Positions 9,228-18,199 of a stretch of 64,000 nt of DNA are shown here, piece after piece (the stretch's first letter is position 1; every line of letters begins with the position of its first letter). Below the pieces are notes generated by a model, which was not told where the DNA came from, ran no database searches, and worked only from the letters and a program-made list of their open reading frames with translations. This DNA is from Neobacillus mesonae (lineage in GTDB: Bacteria; Bacillota; Bacilli; Bacillales; Cytobacillaceae). The stretch spans positions 1,142,203 through 1,206,202 of the forward strand of contig NZ_KV440949.1 in assembly GCF_001636315.1 (NCBI RefSeq). Reading direction: 5' to 3'. The position numbers and the translations under genes were made by a program.

Positions 9228-9390
9228 TGTTCACCTTCAATTTATGCCGTTCTATTGGTGGCAGGGGGTCCTCATACCTAACCCGCGGATGAAAAGGACC
9301 AATTATTTCAGAGGTAAAACCCAGACGTCCAAAGGTTCTACCTTTTTTACAGCCAATTCCAATTAAGTTTTTCAAATGTAAAATAAAAAA

Positions 9391-9425
9391 AAGCTATTGA
9401 TATATTTTTCTACAATAGCCATCTT
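9391..9425 (-). terminator. Intrinsic terminator downstream of amyX
   Basis: On the minus strand GGCTATTG and CAATAGC form a stem across an AT-rich loop, followed by TTTTTTTTATTTT. The rest of 9228-9456 shows no well-supported gene. Confidence 0.75.
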
Positions 9426-9456
9426 TATAAATTTTATCTCCAATTGCCTTTTTTCG

Positions 9457-11595
9457 TCAAGTCATCTTTTTAAAGAAAACATTTAAGGAAATGGGGGCAA
9501 TCTTTGCCCGTTCTTGGAAAGTATCTCCTTTTGGCGTTTTTCCGGCATAGCGATCATTAACCAGCACCGCCCACTCGCCACTTGGAAGAACAATTGATCG
9601 GCTTTCGGCAGATGGATTGATTACTAATAGGAGACTCTCTTCTCCATTATTAAGAATGCACCCTAGAAGTGGAGGGGCCACGGTAAACGGGCGAATCTGA
9701 GTCCGAATTTCCGCTGCTGTCCGGAAACGAAAGCATCGATAAGCATTTCTAATTCTAATCAGCCCTTTAATGTATTCTACATTATTTTTATATTTATTTT
9801 TTCGCGCCCAATCAAGCTTATTAATGGAGTCAGGAGAACGATAACTGTTTCCGTCTCCTTGTTTAGTCCGGAAAAACTCCTGACCGCTATGAAGAAAAGG
9901 AATTCCTTGAGATAAAATGACAATACCCGTTGCCAAGCGATGATAACTCTGTCTCACTGCTTCGTCCGTTTCCTTCTGACAGACTTGAAGCTTATCCCAT
10001 AATGTATGGTTATCATGGCATTCAATATAGTTTACCGTTTGAACCGGTTCATTAAACAGCCCTTGTTCTTCATTAAAACCTATGCTTCCGGTAATGACTT
10101 CGAATGCGGCATCGAGGTATTGGTCATTTCCTATGGCGTATCCTTTATCATAGATATTAAACGTACTGCCTTTAATCGTATCGCGAAATCGATCGTTAAA
10201 TTGAGCAATTCCCGGCATTTTTTTCTGATTGGCAATAATGGCTTTTTGCTTAAAGGGGAGCGGTGTATTTAAATTCCAGCCTTCTCCAATCACGATGATA
10301 TCCTTTGAAACAGCATCACATACTTTTTTCACTTCGTTCATTGTATCAATATCCAAAATTCCCATTAAATCAAAACGAAAACCGTCAACATGATATTCCT
10401 CCAGCCAAAACCGTACCGAGTCTACGATAAATTTCCGTACCATCAGCCGTTCTGAAGCGATATCATTCCCGACACCAGTACCGTTTGACGGCATCCCTAT
10501 CTCATTGTGCCGGAAATAATAGCCTGGGACGATCTTTTCAAATGAGGACTGTTCACGACTGTACACATGATTATAAACCACGTCCATTATTACCCTAAGT
10601 CCTGACCGATGGACTTGATCGATTAACTGTTTTAATTCTATTATTCTGGAATAGGGGTTAGCGGGGTCAGTGGAATAACTGCCTTCTGGAGCATTAAAAT
10701 GAAGGGGATTATACCCCCAGTTATATTCTTGATGTGGATTTAATTCATCAACACCTTCAAAATCATGAAACGGAAGAAACTCTATATGGGTAATGCCCAA
10801 ATCTCTGACATATGACAAACAAGTCTGCCCGCCTGAGTTATCATTTGTATCCAGTTCACCCGCGCCTAGGTACAACCCTTTATCCTTAACGCCGCTGTCT
10901 TCGTGGATGGTGAAATCCCTTATATGTGTTTCATAAATAATGGCATCAACCGAACTCTCAATGGGTATGAGATCCATTTTCGGGCGATCTGTTTTTCTTA
11001 AATTGACGATCACTCCCCATTTCCCGTTTGCTGTAACCGCCTTCGCATAGGGATCTACGGCCTCTCGCCATTCCTGATTTATTTGGATAAGAAAACTATA
11101 TTGATAACATTCCAAATCGCGGTGCACAATTGCCGTCCAGACGCCTTTCTCTTCCCGCTTCAGTTTGACTATCTCAGAATAACAGCTTTTGGTTGAGCAT
11201 AATTTTAACTTTACTTGTGACGCGGTTGGGGCCCACAGCTTGAAACAACTTCTTTCCGGTTCGTAAGTCACTCCCAAATCTGTCCCGCTATAATAAAACA
11301 TTTGGTCAAACGCTTTGGTTCTAATCACGGCCCCAATTTGAAGGTCCGTTTTCCCGCCATGTTCATCAATGATCCAATATTGTGTTCCAAAACAATATTT
11401 TTCTGAAAACTGACATACATATTTATAATGTCCTTCTATTAAAAACTTTTTCACAATTTGCAATCGACTCTTCCCAGGCCTATCTGTAAGATAAAATGAC
11501 GAAGACAAGCCTTGGTGGTACGAAAGGGGAAGAAGAATCGTAATCAAGTTCATCTCGTCCAAATAGGCTAGAAAATCCCTCTTAATGGATACCAT
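9457..11595 (-). CDS. amyX: Type I pullulanase AmyX
   Basis: A 712-aa cytoplasmic debranching enzyme of GH13 that cleaves alpha-1,6 bonds of pullulan, glycogen and limit dextrins. An N-terminal region and a CBM48-like module (FKLWAPTASQVKLKL, about 110-125) precede the barrel. The type I pullulanase signature YNWGYNP is at about 290. GH13 residues are visible: DVVYNHV, FRFDLMG (nucleophile Asp, about 406), VIGEGWN (acid/base Glu, about 435) and ECHDNHTLWD (about 526). No signal peptide. The ATG follows GAGAGGG. It lies 15 bp after a small ORF and downstream of thpR, apparently as one transcript. Confidence 0.95.
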   Translation of the reverse strand: MVSIKRDFLAYLDEMNLITILLPLSYHQGLSSSFYLTDRPGKSRLQIVKKFLIEGHYKYVCQFSEKYCFGTQYWIIDEHGGKTDLQIGAVIRTKAFDQMFYYSGTDLGVTYEPERSCFKLWAPTASQVKLKLCSTKSCYSEIVKLKREEKGVWTAIVHRDLECYQYSFLIQINQEWREAVDPYAKAVTANGKWGVIVNLRKTDRPKMDLIPIESSVDAIIYETHIRDFTIHEDSGVKDKGLYLGAGELDTNDNSGGQTCLSYVRDLGITHIEFLPFHDFEGVDELNPHQEYNWGYNPLHFNAPEGSYSTDPANPYSRIIELKQLIDQVHRSGLRVIMDVVYNHVYSREQSSFEKIVPGYYFRHNEIGMPSNGTGVGNDIASERLMVRKFIVDSVRFWLEEYHVDGFRFDLMGILDIDTMNEVKKVCDAVSKDIIVIGEGWNLNTPLPFKQKAIIANQKKMPGIAQFNDRFRDTIKGSTFNIYDKGYAIGNDQYLDAAFEVITGSIGFNEEQGLFNEPVQTVNYIECHDNHTLWDKLQVCQKETDEAVRQSYHRLATGIVILSQGIPFLHSGQEFFRTKQGDGNSYRSPDSINKLDWARKNKYKNNVEYIKGLIRIRNAYRCFRFRTAAEIRTQIRPFTVAPPLLGCILNNGEESLLLVINPSAESRSIVLPSGEWAVLVNDRYAGKTPKGDTFQERAKIAPISLNVFFKKMT

Positions 11596-11610
11596 TCGAA
11601 TCCCTCTCTT

Positions 11611-11751
11611 TTACATCAGCTTCTTTATATTCCGCATTCTTATCAACATGTGAAGGCCTGCACCGATCATGTTAATGAAACTCGAAACCGCTAGAATCGA
11701 TTCAAGTGTTATATTTTTATGCTTGATATTTCCATTCATTACTTTATTCAT
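11611..11751 (-). CDS. Small coupled ORF, 46 aa, possible membrane peptide
   Basis: This ORF reads MNKVMNGNIKHKNITLESIL and ends LIRMRNIKKLM. The middle (ILAVSSFINMIGAGLHML, about 19-36) is hydrophobic enough for one membrane pass, with a basic C-terminus. Its ATG overlaps the thpR stop in TAATG, a layout typical of translational coupling. The stop lies just before the amyX ribosome site (AGAGAGGG). An inner ATG at 11739 is possible. I do not recognise the family. It may simply keep ribosomes moving between thpR and amyX. Confidence 0.5.
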   Translation of the reverse strand: MNKVMNGNIKHKNITLESILAVSSFINMIGAGLHMLIRMRNIKKLM

Positions 11752-12311
11752 TACCTTGACTTTAATGGAAAAATAGCTATAGCTTCATACTTCGGTGTAC
11801 GATTAAGATATGTTTGATATAATACGATGTCTGTTACTTTGAAATTAAGTGGTTTAGGAGAATTCTTATCTAACAAGACTTTCTCAAATCGTGTCATTGA
11901 ATTCCATTTTCTTGCCAGTGTTATATGGGGGCGAAACGGTCTCGTTTCCAGCTGAAATCCGGCCTGCCCACAGGCTGAAAAAACCTGGTTTCTAATCAGC
12001 TGAAGTTCCTGGCTTTTCGCAGTATCAGCCCATAACACTCTCGGGGAATCTTCCCTTCCGAATATCCCAAGCCCTTGGATTTGTAGAGAAAAGGAGTTTT
12101 CATCTTTTAAAGCCTCTCTTACTAGGTTTTGAGCCGCAGTAAGTTGCTCAGGGTCAGCATTCCCGAGAAATGCCAATGTGATATGCAAATCCAAATGATG
12201 CACCCAGCGGCTGAAAGGGAAGGTTTCCTGCCAGTTTTCAATCAGCTGCTTCATACTGTTCTTCGTTTCTTCTGGGATTCTAACCGCAAAGAAATAGTGA
12301 GTGTGTCCCAT
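11751..12311 (-). CDS. thpR: RNA 2',3'-cyclic phosphodiesterase ThpR (YtlP)
   Basis: A 186-aa 2H-phosphoesterase. The two catalytic HxTx motifs are HITLAFLG (about 40-47) and HITLARKW (about 127-134), so the enzyme should open 2',3'-cyclic phosphate RNA ends. The start is ATG 12311 (MGHTHYFFAVRIP), preceded by AAGGAATG; the longer in-frame version has no ribosome site. The stop overlaps the start of the downstream 46-aa ORF. Cytoplasmic. Confidence 0.9.
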   Translation of the reverse strand: MGHTHYFFAVRIPEETKNSMKQLIENWQETFPFSRWVHHLDLHITLAFLGNADPEQLTAAQNLVREALKDENSFSLQIQGLGIFGREDSPRVLWADTAKSQELQLIRNQVFSACGQAGFQLETRPFRPHITLARKWNSMTRFEKVLLDKNSPKPLNFKVTDIVLYQTYLNRTPKYEAIAIFPLKSR

Positions 12312-12393
12312 TATGTTTTCATTCCTTTTTATCATTTTATTCTATTTTCACCCAATTGTATCTAGCTTTAGACAAAGATTTTTTTAACTGCTA

Positions 12394-12425
12394 AAAAGAC
12401 GTGGAGCAGCATATCCACGTCTTTT
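12394..12425. terminator. Bidirectional hairpin downstream of dat
   Basis: AAAAGACGTGGA (12394-12405) and TCCACGTCTTTT (12414-12425) are exact complements. It follows the dat stop on the minus strand. Confidence 0.8.
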
Positions 12426-12437
12426 GTCTAAGAAATT

Positions 12438-13292
12438 TTATATAATGCCGCATTGGTTTTCGATTTCTTGTTTGAACAATGCTTGTAATTTTTTGGTGAT
12501 AGGACCTGGGGACCCGGTGCCTACTTTTTTCTCGTCAATGACCACGATAGGAGTTACTTCACTGGTTGTGCTGGATAGGAAGACTTCATCCGCCTGTGCC
12601 AGTTCCTCAAGTGAGAAGGTGCGCTCTTCGACCGGGATTTCGTTTTCAGCACAAGCCTTCAAGATTACATCCTTTGTGATTCCTTTTAAAATCAGATTAT
12701 TTGATTCATGTGTGATCACTGTCCCATTTTTCACAATATAAACGTTAGAAGAGCTTCCTTCCGTTACATCCTGTCCTCGGTGCTGGATAGCCTCGTAACA
12801 GCCCTGTTCCGCAGCTTTTTGTTTCGCTAAAATATTTCCCAGCAGGTTCAAGCTTTTAATATCACAGCGCAGCCAGCGGATATCTTCCGTTAAAATTGTT
12901 TTCACACCTGATTGCAGATTAGCCTCTGGGATCGGCATCTCTTTCGTATACGCTGTTATCACCGGGACAACATCATCCGCTGGAAATGCATGATTTCTCG
13001 GTGCTGCTCCTCTAGTAATTTGCATATAAACTATTCCAAGCTTGAGATTATCTTTTTCAATTAGGTCCTCAAGCATTTTCGTTATATTTTCAGAGGCATA
13101 AGGGATTTTGATGCCAATACTTTCAGCGCTTCTAACAAACCGCTCCATATGTTCTTTCACAGTAAACATTTTTCCGTTGTACACACGGATTACTTCGTAT
13201 ACCCCATCGCCAAATTGATAACCACGGTCTTCAATATCTACCTTTGCTTCTTCTCGATTAATGATATGGTCATTTACTATTGCGTACTTCAT
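12438..13292 (-). CDS. dat: D-alanine aminotransferase (D-amino acid transaminase)
   Basis: A 284-aa fold-type IV PLP enzyme that interconverts D-alanine and 2-oxoglutarate with D-glutamate and pyruvate, linking to peptidoglycan D-amino acid supply. The PLP lysine is in DIKSLNLLGN (K145). Other family marks are GYQFGDGVYEV near residue 25-35 and the cofactor phosphate loop TSEVTPIV. Length matches Bacillus Dat. The ATG follows GGGAGATGG. It sits directly downstream of pepV and may share its transcript. Confidence 0.93.
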   Translation of the reverse strand: MKYAIVNDHIINREEAKVDIEDRGYQFGDGVYEVIRVYNGKMFTVKEHMERFVRSAESIGIKIPYASENITKMLEDLIEKDNLKLGIVYMQITRGAAPRNHAFPADDVVPVITAYTKEMPIPEANLQSGVKTILTEDIRWLRCDIKSLNLLGNILAKQKAAEQGCYEAIQHRGQDVTEGSSSNVYIVKNGTVITHESNNLILKGITKDVILKACAENEIPVEERTFSLEELAQADEVFLSSTTSEVTPIVVIDEKKVGTGSPGPITKKLQALFKQEIENQCGII

Positions 13293-13316
13293 GTTTCCCC
13301 ATCTCCCTTTGACATA

Positions 13317-14738
13317 CTATTTATTTTGTGCTAATTCATAAATGGCTTGCGCATAAATGGCAGTGGCTCTTAACAAATCTTCAATATACATATATTCGTC
13401 TTTTTGATGGGCAATATCCGGTCGTCCGGGGAATAATGGTCCGAAAGCTACCCCTGATTTTAATGAGCGGGCATATGTCCCGCCGCCGATGGCAATTAAT
13501 TCTGCCTTTTCCCCTGTTTGTTCTTCATAAACCCTTTTCAATGTTTGGATTAAAAATTCTTTTTCATCCACATGGTGCGGTTTGGAATCAGAGAAGTTTT
13601 CGATACCGAAGCCTTCTTTTGCTAGTAGTGATTCCAGCTTTTTCTTCGTATCCTCCATTTTATTTGTTACAGAATATCTGCAAGTAATTCCAACGCTGCC
13701 ACCAGACTCTTGTGAATATAAGAATTTACCTGGATTAATCGTTAAATCACCAGAAACATCATCACGATAAGCAATCCCTAGGTTGACACCCCTTGAATCA
13801 TCAAACAGAAAACGAGATATTAACTGAAAATATTGAGCTGCCTTCGCATCAAGTCTTAGCTTTGATAAAAAATCAGCTAAATACAGACCGGCATTTTTCC
13901 CATGTTCCGGCAGCGAACCATGAGCCGAAATCCCTTTCACTTCTAAAATGAGCTGTTCATTCTCTGAAGTGAAATGATGATCTAAGTCATGGTGATTCAT
14001 GAAACTCGTAAATTGCTTGGTAATTTCATTCTTATCTGCTTTTACGGTTAATACGGCTTTAGCATAATCCGGCACCATATTATATCGTTTTCCGGAAGCG
14101 AAGCTCAATACGTTAATAGCATTATTTGATGCGTCTGGCGTGCCTGCATTTTGGACGATATCAAAATTAGAGATTCCTTTTTCGGCATTAATAATCGGAA
14201 AATCCGCATCTGGTGCAAACCCTAATGTCGGCATTTCTTCATGATTAAAATAGTGCTCGACACAGCGCCAGTCACTTTCTTCATCTGTCCCGATGATCAT
14301 CCGCACACGTTTTTCGAGGGGCAGCCCCATATCTTTCACAATTTTCATCGCATAATAAGCAGCCATTGTCGGCCCCTTATCATCTAAAGCACCACGTGCA
14401 TAAATTTTCCCATCGCGGATTTCCGCTCTAAATGGGTCACTCGTCCAGCCGTCGCCCTCTGGAACAACATCGACGTGACAAAGTACCCCAAGGAGTTCTT
14501 TTCCTTCGCCAAACTCCAGATGCCCCGAGACATTTCCAACGTTTTTCGCAATAAAGCCATCCTTTTCACCGAGCTGAAGCATGTAATCTAATGCCTCTTT
14601 TACTCCTTTCCCAAGAGGAGCCTCCGGTAAAGCATTCGCCTCGTCCAATATGCTTTTTATATGTAATAAACCTTGCGTGTCTTGAATAAGGGATTCTATC
14701 CTTTTCTCGACCTCACTCATCCAATCAATTTTTGTCAA
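13317..14738 (-). CDS. pepV: Dipeptidase PepV (M20 family; YtjP)
   Basis: A 473-aa M20 zinc dipeptidase cutting dipeptides, cytoplasmic. Metal and catalytic residues are visible: CHVDVVPEGDGW (His and catalytic Asp, about 83), GALDDKGPT (bridging Asp, about 115), GTDEESDWRC (Glu pair, about 150), DADFP (about 175) and a C-terminal PGRPDIAHQKDEY with the last His. The start is a TTG at 14738, supported by GGGGGTG upstream. It is placed ahead of dat with 24 bp between. Confidence 0.92.
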   Translation of the reverse strand: MTKIDWMSEVEKRIESLIQDTQGLLHIKSILDEANALPEAPLGKGVKEALDYMLQLGEKDGFIAKNVGNVSGHLEFGEGKELLGVLCHVDVVPEGDGWTSDPFRAEIRDGKIYARGALDDKGPTMAAYYAMKIVKDMGLPLEKRVRMIIGTDEESDWRCVEHYFNHEEMPTLGFAPDADFPIINAEKGISNFDIVQNAGTPDASNNAINVLSFASGKRYNMVPDYAKAVLTVKADKNEITKQFTSFMNHHDLDHHFTSENEQLILEVKGISAHGSLPEHGKNAGLYLADFLSKLRLDAKAAQYFQLISRFLFDDSRGVNLGIAYRDDVSGDLTINPGKFLYSQESGGSVGITCRYSVTNKMEDTKKKLESLLAKEGFGIENFSDSKPHHVDEKEFLIQTLKRVYEEQTGEKAELIAIGGGTYARSLKSGVAFGPLFPGRPDIAHQKDEYMYIEDLLRATAIYAQAIYELAQNK

Positions 14739-15153
14739 ATTTGCTCACACCCCCATTATTTGTATAAAAGTATCTTATCAATTTTGTCCGAAAAAACGAA
14801 ATATTAATTTAAGAAAAAATGAATTTAGAAATTTGCAGAAAATTCAAATAACCAATCATAATTCTACTACTATCCACCATACCTTAATAATAAGTAATTA
14901 AACTAAAGGGGTGTTTCACAACTTTTTTCAAATTAATGGAACAAATTATACCCTTGCGGTAGAAATTTTCAGAAATTGTGGGTACAATAAAAGTAGATGT
15001 ATGACATCTAGGTATTCACAATTAACCTTCTATAAATATAAAAGGAGATGTCTGCGCGGAAAAGAAAACTACATATGTTGAAGAGCAATCTTCAAAAAGG
15101 CTGTCGGTAGAGGGATAGACACTAGGTTTTAAAAAAGGATAGGGAGTGGTTCT
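14739..15153. promoter_or_regulatory. Non-coding leader region upstream of ytzE
   Basis: This 415-bp gap has no long ORF. TACAAT at 14983-14988 could be a -10 for ytzE. It is followed by the palindrome TAGATGT-ATG-ACATCTA at 14994-15010, an operator-like position just downstream of a start site. A 20-codon mini-ORF begins near 15047 (MSARKRKLHM...), its ATG abutting AAAGGAG, too close for a normal ribosome site. No good -35 is visible. Confidence 0.4.
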
Positions 15154-15375
15154 TTGAAACCTTCAACTAACCGGATGTTAAACCGCATCAAATGTATCTA
15201 CATGTTTATTCGTAAGAACGGCATTGTCACGACGCAGGAACTTGTAGAGGAATTTGGTATCACTCCTCGCACCATACAACGAGATTTAAATGTCTTAGCC
15301 TATAATGACTTGGTCAAAAGCCCAAGCCGCGGAAAATGGACAACAACACAAAAGAAAGTGAAGATGTCATCGTAA
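15154..15375 (+). CDS. ytzE: YtzE, minimal DeoR-type helix-turn-helix protein
   Basis: A 73-aa protein consisting of little more than a DeoR winged helix-turn-helix: IRKNGIVTTQELVEEFGITP followed by RTIQRDLNVLAYNDLV. Full DeoR regulators add a sugar-phosphate sensor domain, absent here as in B. subtilis YtzE, so this is the normal length. The start is TTG 15154 after GGGAGTGG. It presumably binds DNA; targets are unknown. Confidence 0.88.
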   Translation: MKPSTNRMLNRIKCIYMFIRKNGIVTTQELVEEFGITPRTIQRDLNVLAYNDLVKSPSRGKWTTTQKKVKMSS

Positions 15376-15409
15376 TATTGTAAAATCAGTGAATAATAAG
15401 ATAAGAATG

Positions 15410-15436
15410 GCACGCGAATCCTCGCGTGCTATTTTG
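15410..15436 (+). terminator. Terminator downstream of ytzE
   Basis: GCACGCGA (15410-15417) pairs with TCGCGTGC (15422-15429), followed by TATTTTGTT. Confidence 0.75.
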
Positions 15437-15470
15437 TTACGTTGCTGACTGTTCTACTAAACAATCGGGA

Positions 15471-15535
15471 TTGACATTTTAAAAAAAAATGATATATTAA
15501 TATAAAAATACTTTAGCGCTTAAAAGCGTTTAAGC
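15471..15535 (+). promoter_or_regulatory. SigA-type promoter and inverted repeat ahead of the permease
   Basis: TTGACA at 15471-15476 and TATATT at 15493-15498 are separated by 16 bp, an AT-rich spacer. Just downstream, CGCTT-AA-AAGCG (15517-15528) followed by another AAGCG (15532-15536) forms an operator-like repeat. The regulator is not recognised. Confidence 0.6.
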
Positions 15536-15555
15536 GGAGTAAGAAAAGGTGCATC

Positions 15556-16905
15556 ATGGGACAAAAACAACAAGATTTAAATAAAGGCTTATTACCGCGT
15601 CACGTTCAATTTATCGCGTTAGCGGGAATGATTGGAACAGGGATCTTTAAAGGAAGCTCTGACACTCTTAACATCGCCGGACCAAGTGTCATTGTTGCCT
15701 ATCTGATTGGCGGTCTTTTACTTTTTATTATTATGGCAGCATTAGGCGAGCTCGCACTCGCTTACCCCAACCACAATGTACAGCATTTAGTAAACAGAGC
15801 ATTTGGATTCCAGATTGCTTTTCTGGTTGGATGGCTTTACTGGATTAACTGGATAATTGTTACTGTAGTAGAATTATTAGCAGCAGGGAGCTTTTTGCAA
15901 TTCTGGCTACCGCAAACACCATTATGGCTGCTCAGCCTCATTTGTGCAGTAGTCATTATTGGAATTAATTTGTTTCAAGTAAAATATTACGGTGAAATGG
16001 AATTTTGGTTTGCCAGTGTGAAAATTATTGCTTTAACAGCATTTATTGTTTTAGGATTTTTACTACTTTTGGGCGTCATTCCAAGCGGCATTCATAACCC
16101 AATTTCAAACTATACAGCCCATGGCGGATTTTTCCCGCACGGCATTGGCGGTACATTCAGCGCCTTTTTAGTGGTTATGTTTTCATATGGCGGGGCTGAA
16201 TTAATCGGTGTGGCTGTTACCGAAACAAAGAATGCTGAGAAGGTATTACCAAAAATCATTAAAAGTGCTGTTTGGCGGGTAGTAATCTTCTACATTTTCC
16301 CCATCCTCATTATTTGCGGAATCATGCCATGGGACAAGGTAACCGGCGAGGACAGCCCGTTCGTTCAAGTGTTTAGTGTAACAGGTCTGCCTGGGGCGGC
16401 ACATATTATGAATTTCGTGCTCTTAACGGCGGTACTGTCAGCGGCTAACTCAGGAATTTATGCCACTTCGAGGACATTATTCTCAATGGCCCAAAGTGGT
16501 GTAGCACCTGCTGGGCTTGCAAAAATTTCCCGCAAAGGAATTCCTTTTGTTGGTATTATGTTGACTAGCCTTTGTATCTTGGTTGGTGTGTTCCTTGCTT
16601 ACCTAACACCAAGTGAGGTCATCAGCTATCTTATGACGATTCCAGGGTTTACCGTCATGCTCCTTTGGATGAGTATTTGTGCTGCACAGTTGAAATTAAG
16701 GCCACATTACTTGAACCAGCCATCCTTTAAGGTAAAATGGTTCCCTTATACGACCTGGTTCGCGATCATAGCCTTGGGCGTAATATTTATTGGATTTTTA
16801 TTTAACCCAAATAATATAACAGGAACTACAGTCAGTCTTATAACCATTGGATTGTTAATCCTGTTTTCATTTATTACTCGAAAGACTAATACTGTAACAG
16901 TTTAA
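15556..16905 (+). CDS. Amino acid permease (APC superfamily, AAT type)
   Basis: A 449-aa integral membrane protein with about 12 hydrophobic helices. The helix-1 signature GMIGTGIFKGSSDTL (about 24-38) contains the unwound G-x-G substrate site of APC transporters, and AALGELALAYP (about 61-71) matches the AAT family. It should import an amino acid with protons; the substrate cannot be read from sequence. The ATG follows AAAGGTG. It is monocistronic between its own promoter and terminator. Confidence 0.85.
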   Translation: MGQKQQDLNKGLLPRHVQFIALAGMIGTGIFKGSSDTLNIAGPSVIVAYLIGGLLLFIIMAALGELALAYPNHNVQHLVNRAFGFQIAFLVGWLYWINWIIVTVVELLAAGSFLQFWLPQTPLWLLSLICAVVIIGINLFQVKYYGEMEFWFASVKIIALTAFIVLGFLLLLGVIPSGIHNPISNYTAHGGFFPHGIGGTFSAFLVVMFSYGGAELIGVAVTETKNAEKVLPKIIKSAVWRVVIFYIFPILIICGIMPWDKVTGEDSPFVQVFSVTGLPGAAHIMNFVLLTAVLSAANSGIYATSRTLFSMAQSGVAPAGLAKISRKGIPFVGIMLTSLCILVGVFLAYLTPSEVISYLMTIPGFTVMLLWMSICAAQLKLRPHYLNQPSFKVKWFPYTTWFAIIALGVIFIGFLFNPNNITGTTVSLITIGLLILFSFITRKTNTVTV

Positions 16906-16936
16906 ATGCCAGCCATTACATGCTGGCTTTTTCTTT
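16906..16936 (+). terminator. Terminator downstream of the permease
   Basis: GCCAGC (16908-16913) and GCTGGC (16922-16927) are followed by TTTTTCTTTTG. Confidence 0.8.
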
Positions 16937-17058
16937 TGTGTAGACTATATCAAGATGATAGATCCATGAAAATTGCAGAGGAGGTCCTAATGTTTTTTTC
17001 GGTTGATAATAGACTCTGTTGATTTTTTTACTTTACCCGTCAACTTGATTCCAACAAT

Positions 17059-17097
17059 TAAAAAAGCGATATCCCATTAAGGAATATCACTTTTATT
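17059..17097 (-). terminator. Terminator downstream of the DUF2935-like gene
   Basis: On the minus strand GTGATATTCC pairs with GGGATATCGC and is followed by TTTTTTAATT. The preceding 16937-17058 gap holds only a 10-codon ORF with a strong GAGGAGG site at about 16990. Confidence 0.7.
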
Positions 17098-17529
17098 TTA
17101 TTGCTGTCTGCTTGTTAGGAGTGCCTGGGCAATTCCGATGAAGTACTCGGATTCACGGATGATGTGCACGAGTACTACTTTAGCTGTGTGATTTGAACTA
17201 ACGGCGGCGCTATGTGTTTTAATTTGCTGACACAACTGAATGAACCCTTCACTTTGCTGCAGGCAATAGGAAACGAGTTCCATCACTTGCTGCTGCAATT
17301 GTTCTGATACCTGATATCCGGAGCGAACAACTGATTCAATATAGCGGATAACCTGCTGGTGCGTTTCCCCGAGTGCCTTCTCCCATTTTTTCAAAGCATC
17401 GACAAATTCAGGCTCGAGCCCGGTTACCAGCTCGCGGATGACAACTGTATGCTCTTCCTCTTGATGTTTCCAAAATTCCGCTTCATCTAATATCCTTAAT
17501 GGCATTTGCTGGCCATAGTAAAATTGCAT
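17098..17529 (-). CDS. DUF2935-like helical protein
   Basis: A 143-aa all-helical protein with no signal peptide. The N-terminal LRILDEAEFWKHQEEEHTVVIRE has spaced Glu and His residues (E17, H22, E25, H27) of the kind used for di-metal binding in ferritin- and hemerythrin-like bundles, and the C-terminal HIIRESEYFIGIAQ adds another His/Glu pair. This resembles the DUF2935 family of Bacilli. Metal binding is inference. The start follows GGGAGGGGAG. It lies beside the tubby-like gene on the same strand. Confidence 0.65.
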   Translation of the reverse strand: MQFYYGQQMPLRILDEAEFWKHQEEEHTVVIRELVTGLEPEFVDALKKWEKALGETHQQVIRYIESVVRSGYQVSEQLQQQVMELVSYCLQQSEGFIQLCQQIKTHSAAVSSNHTAKVVLVHIIRESEYFIGIAQALLTSRQQ

Positions 17530-17579
17530 ACAAACTCCCCTCCCATTCCAAATGTATGGGATAGGCTGTAAAAATATGC

Positions 17580-18104
17580 TTAGTTTCCTGCGCCGCCGTT
17601 AGCTGTAGCGGCATTGTTGCTTCTGCGCTTTTGAATCGCATTAACCCCCATAACAACTGCTATTAGTTCTTCAGTTGATAACTTATCGCTGTAATTTGTT
17701 AATTGGAAGGCAGGCGAAGCGAAGAAGCCGCTAACCTTTTCAAACTTGGCTATCTGGTTGGACTGCTCGTCGAAAATATCATACTCGCGCGAAAATGCTT
17801 CAGAATGAATAAGATATACCCCGCGCCCGTAAGCATCATATTCATATTTTTTCGACATGAACGTAAATATCTGTTTAAGGATTCCCAAGTCTTCACCGCT
17901 CGCCGTGGTTACCCTCCACTTATTGCTAAAAAAGCCAAAACTGCCGCTTACTGCGGGACGTCCATCCTTATCTAGTACATCCACACTGGAAGAAAAGGTG
18001 CTTTTTAAATCAAGTTCGCCAACCTTTTCTTTCTCACTATTAAAAATTTCTGTCACTCCTGCGGAAAAGAAATTATCTTTAAAAAATACAGTTTGATTAC
18101 TCAT
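17580..18104 (-). CDS. LURP-one/tubby C-terminal-like protein
   Basis: A 174-aa protein whose alternating beta pattern (KDNFFSAGVTEIFN, VGELDLKSTFSSSVDVLD, YEYDAYGRGVYLIHS, YDIFDEQSNQIAKFEKV) resembles the LURP-one/tubby C-terminal-like fold found in Bacillus YxjI-type proteins. The last 20 residues are rich in Asn/Ala/Gly. No signal peptide. The start is ATG 18104, supported by GGGGGGATTGGG; the longer form lacks a ribosome site. It is divergent from the AAA ATPase. Function unknown; the fold call is moderate. Confidence 0.6.
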   Translation of the reverse strand: MSNQTVFFKDNFFSAGVTEIFNSEKEKVGELDLKSTFSSSVDVLDKDGRPAVSGSFGFFSNKWRVTTASGEDLGILKQIFTFMSKKYEYDAYGRGVYLIHSEAFSREYDIFDEQSNQIAKFEKVSGFFASPAFQLTNYSDKLSTEELIAVVMGVNAIQKRRSNNAATANGGAGN

Positions 18105-18199
18105 CCCAATCCCCCCTGTATTTTTATTACGTTTCTCCATTGATATAGGTTTCACACTATTGGTACAATATTGGTAAATAGCAGACCCGAGGTAAAAAA

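Noticed and set aside
9166..9375. A 69-codon minus-strand ORF between ytmP and amyX with a proline-rich, protein-like stretch
   Set aside because: It starts at TTG without a ribosome site and overlaps the ytmP 5' end out of frame. The look of the peptide alone is not enough; a homologue search would decide.
16990..17025. Ten-codon ORF with a very strong GAGGAGG site after the permease terminator
   Set aside because: Too short to support as a gene; no promoter seen and nothing downstream on that strand. Possibly the remnant of a lost gene start.
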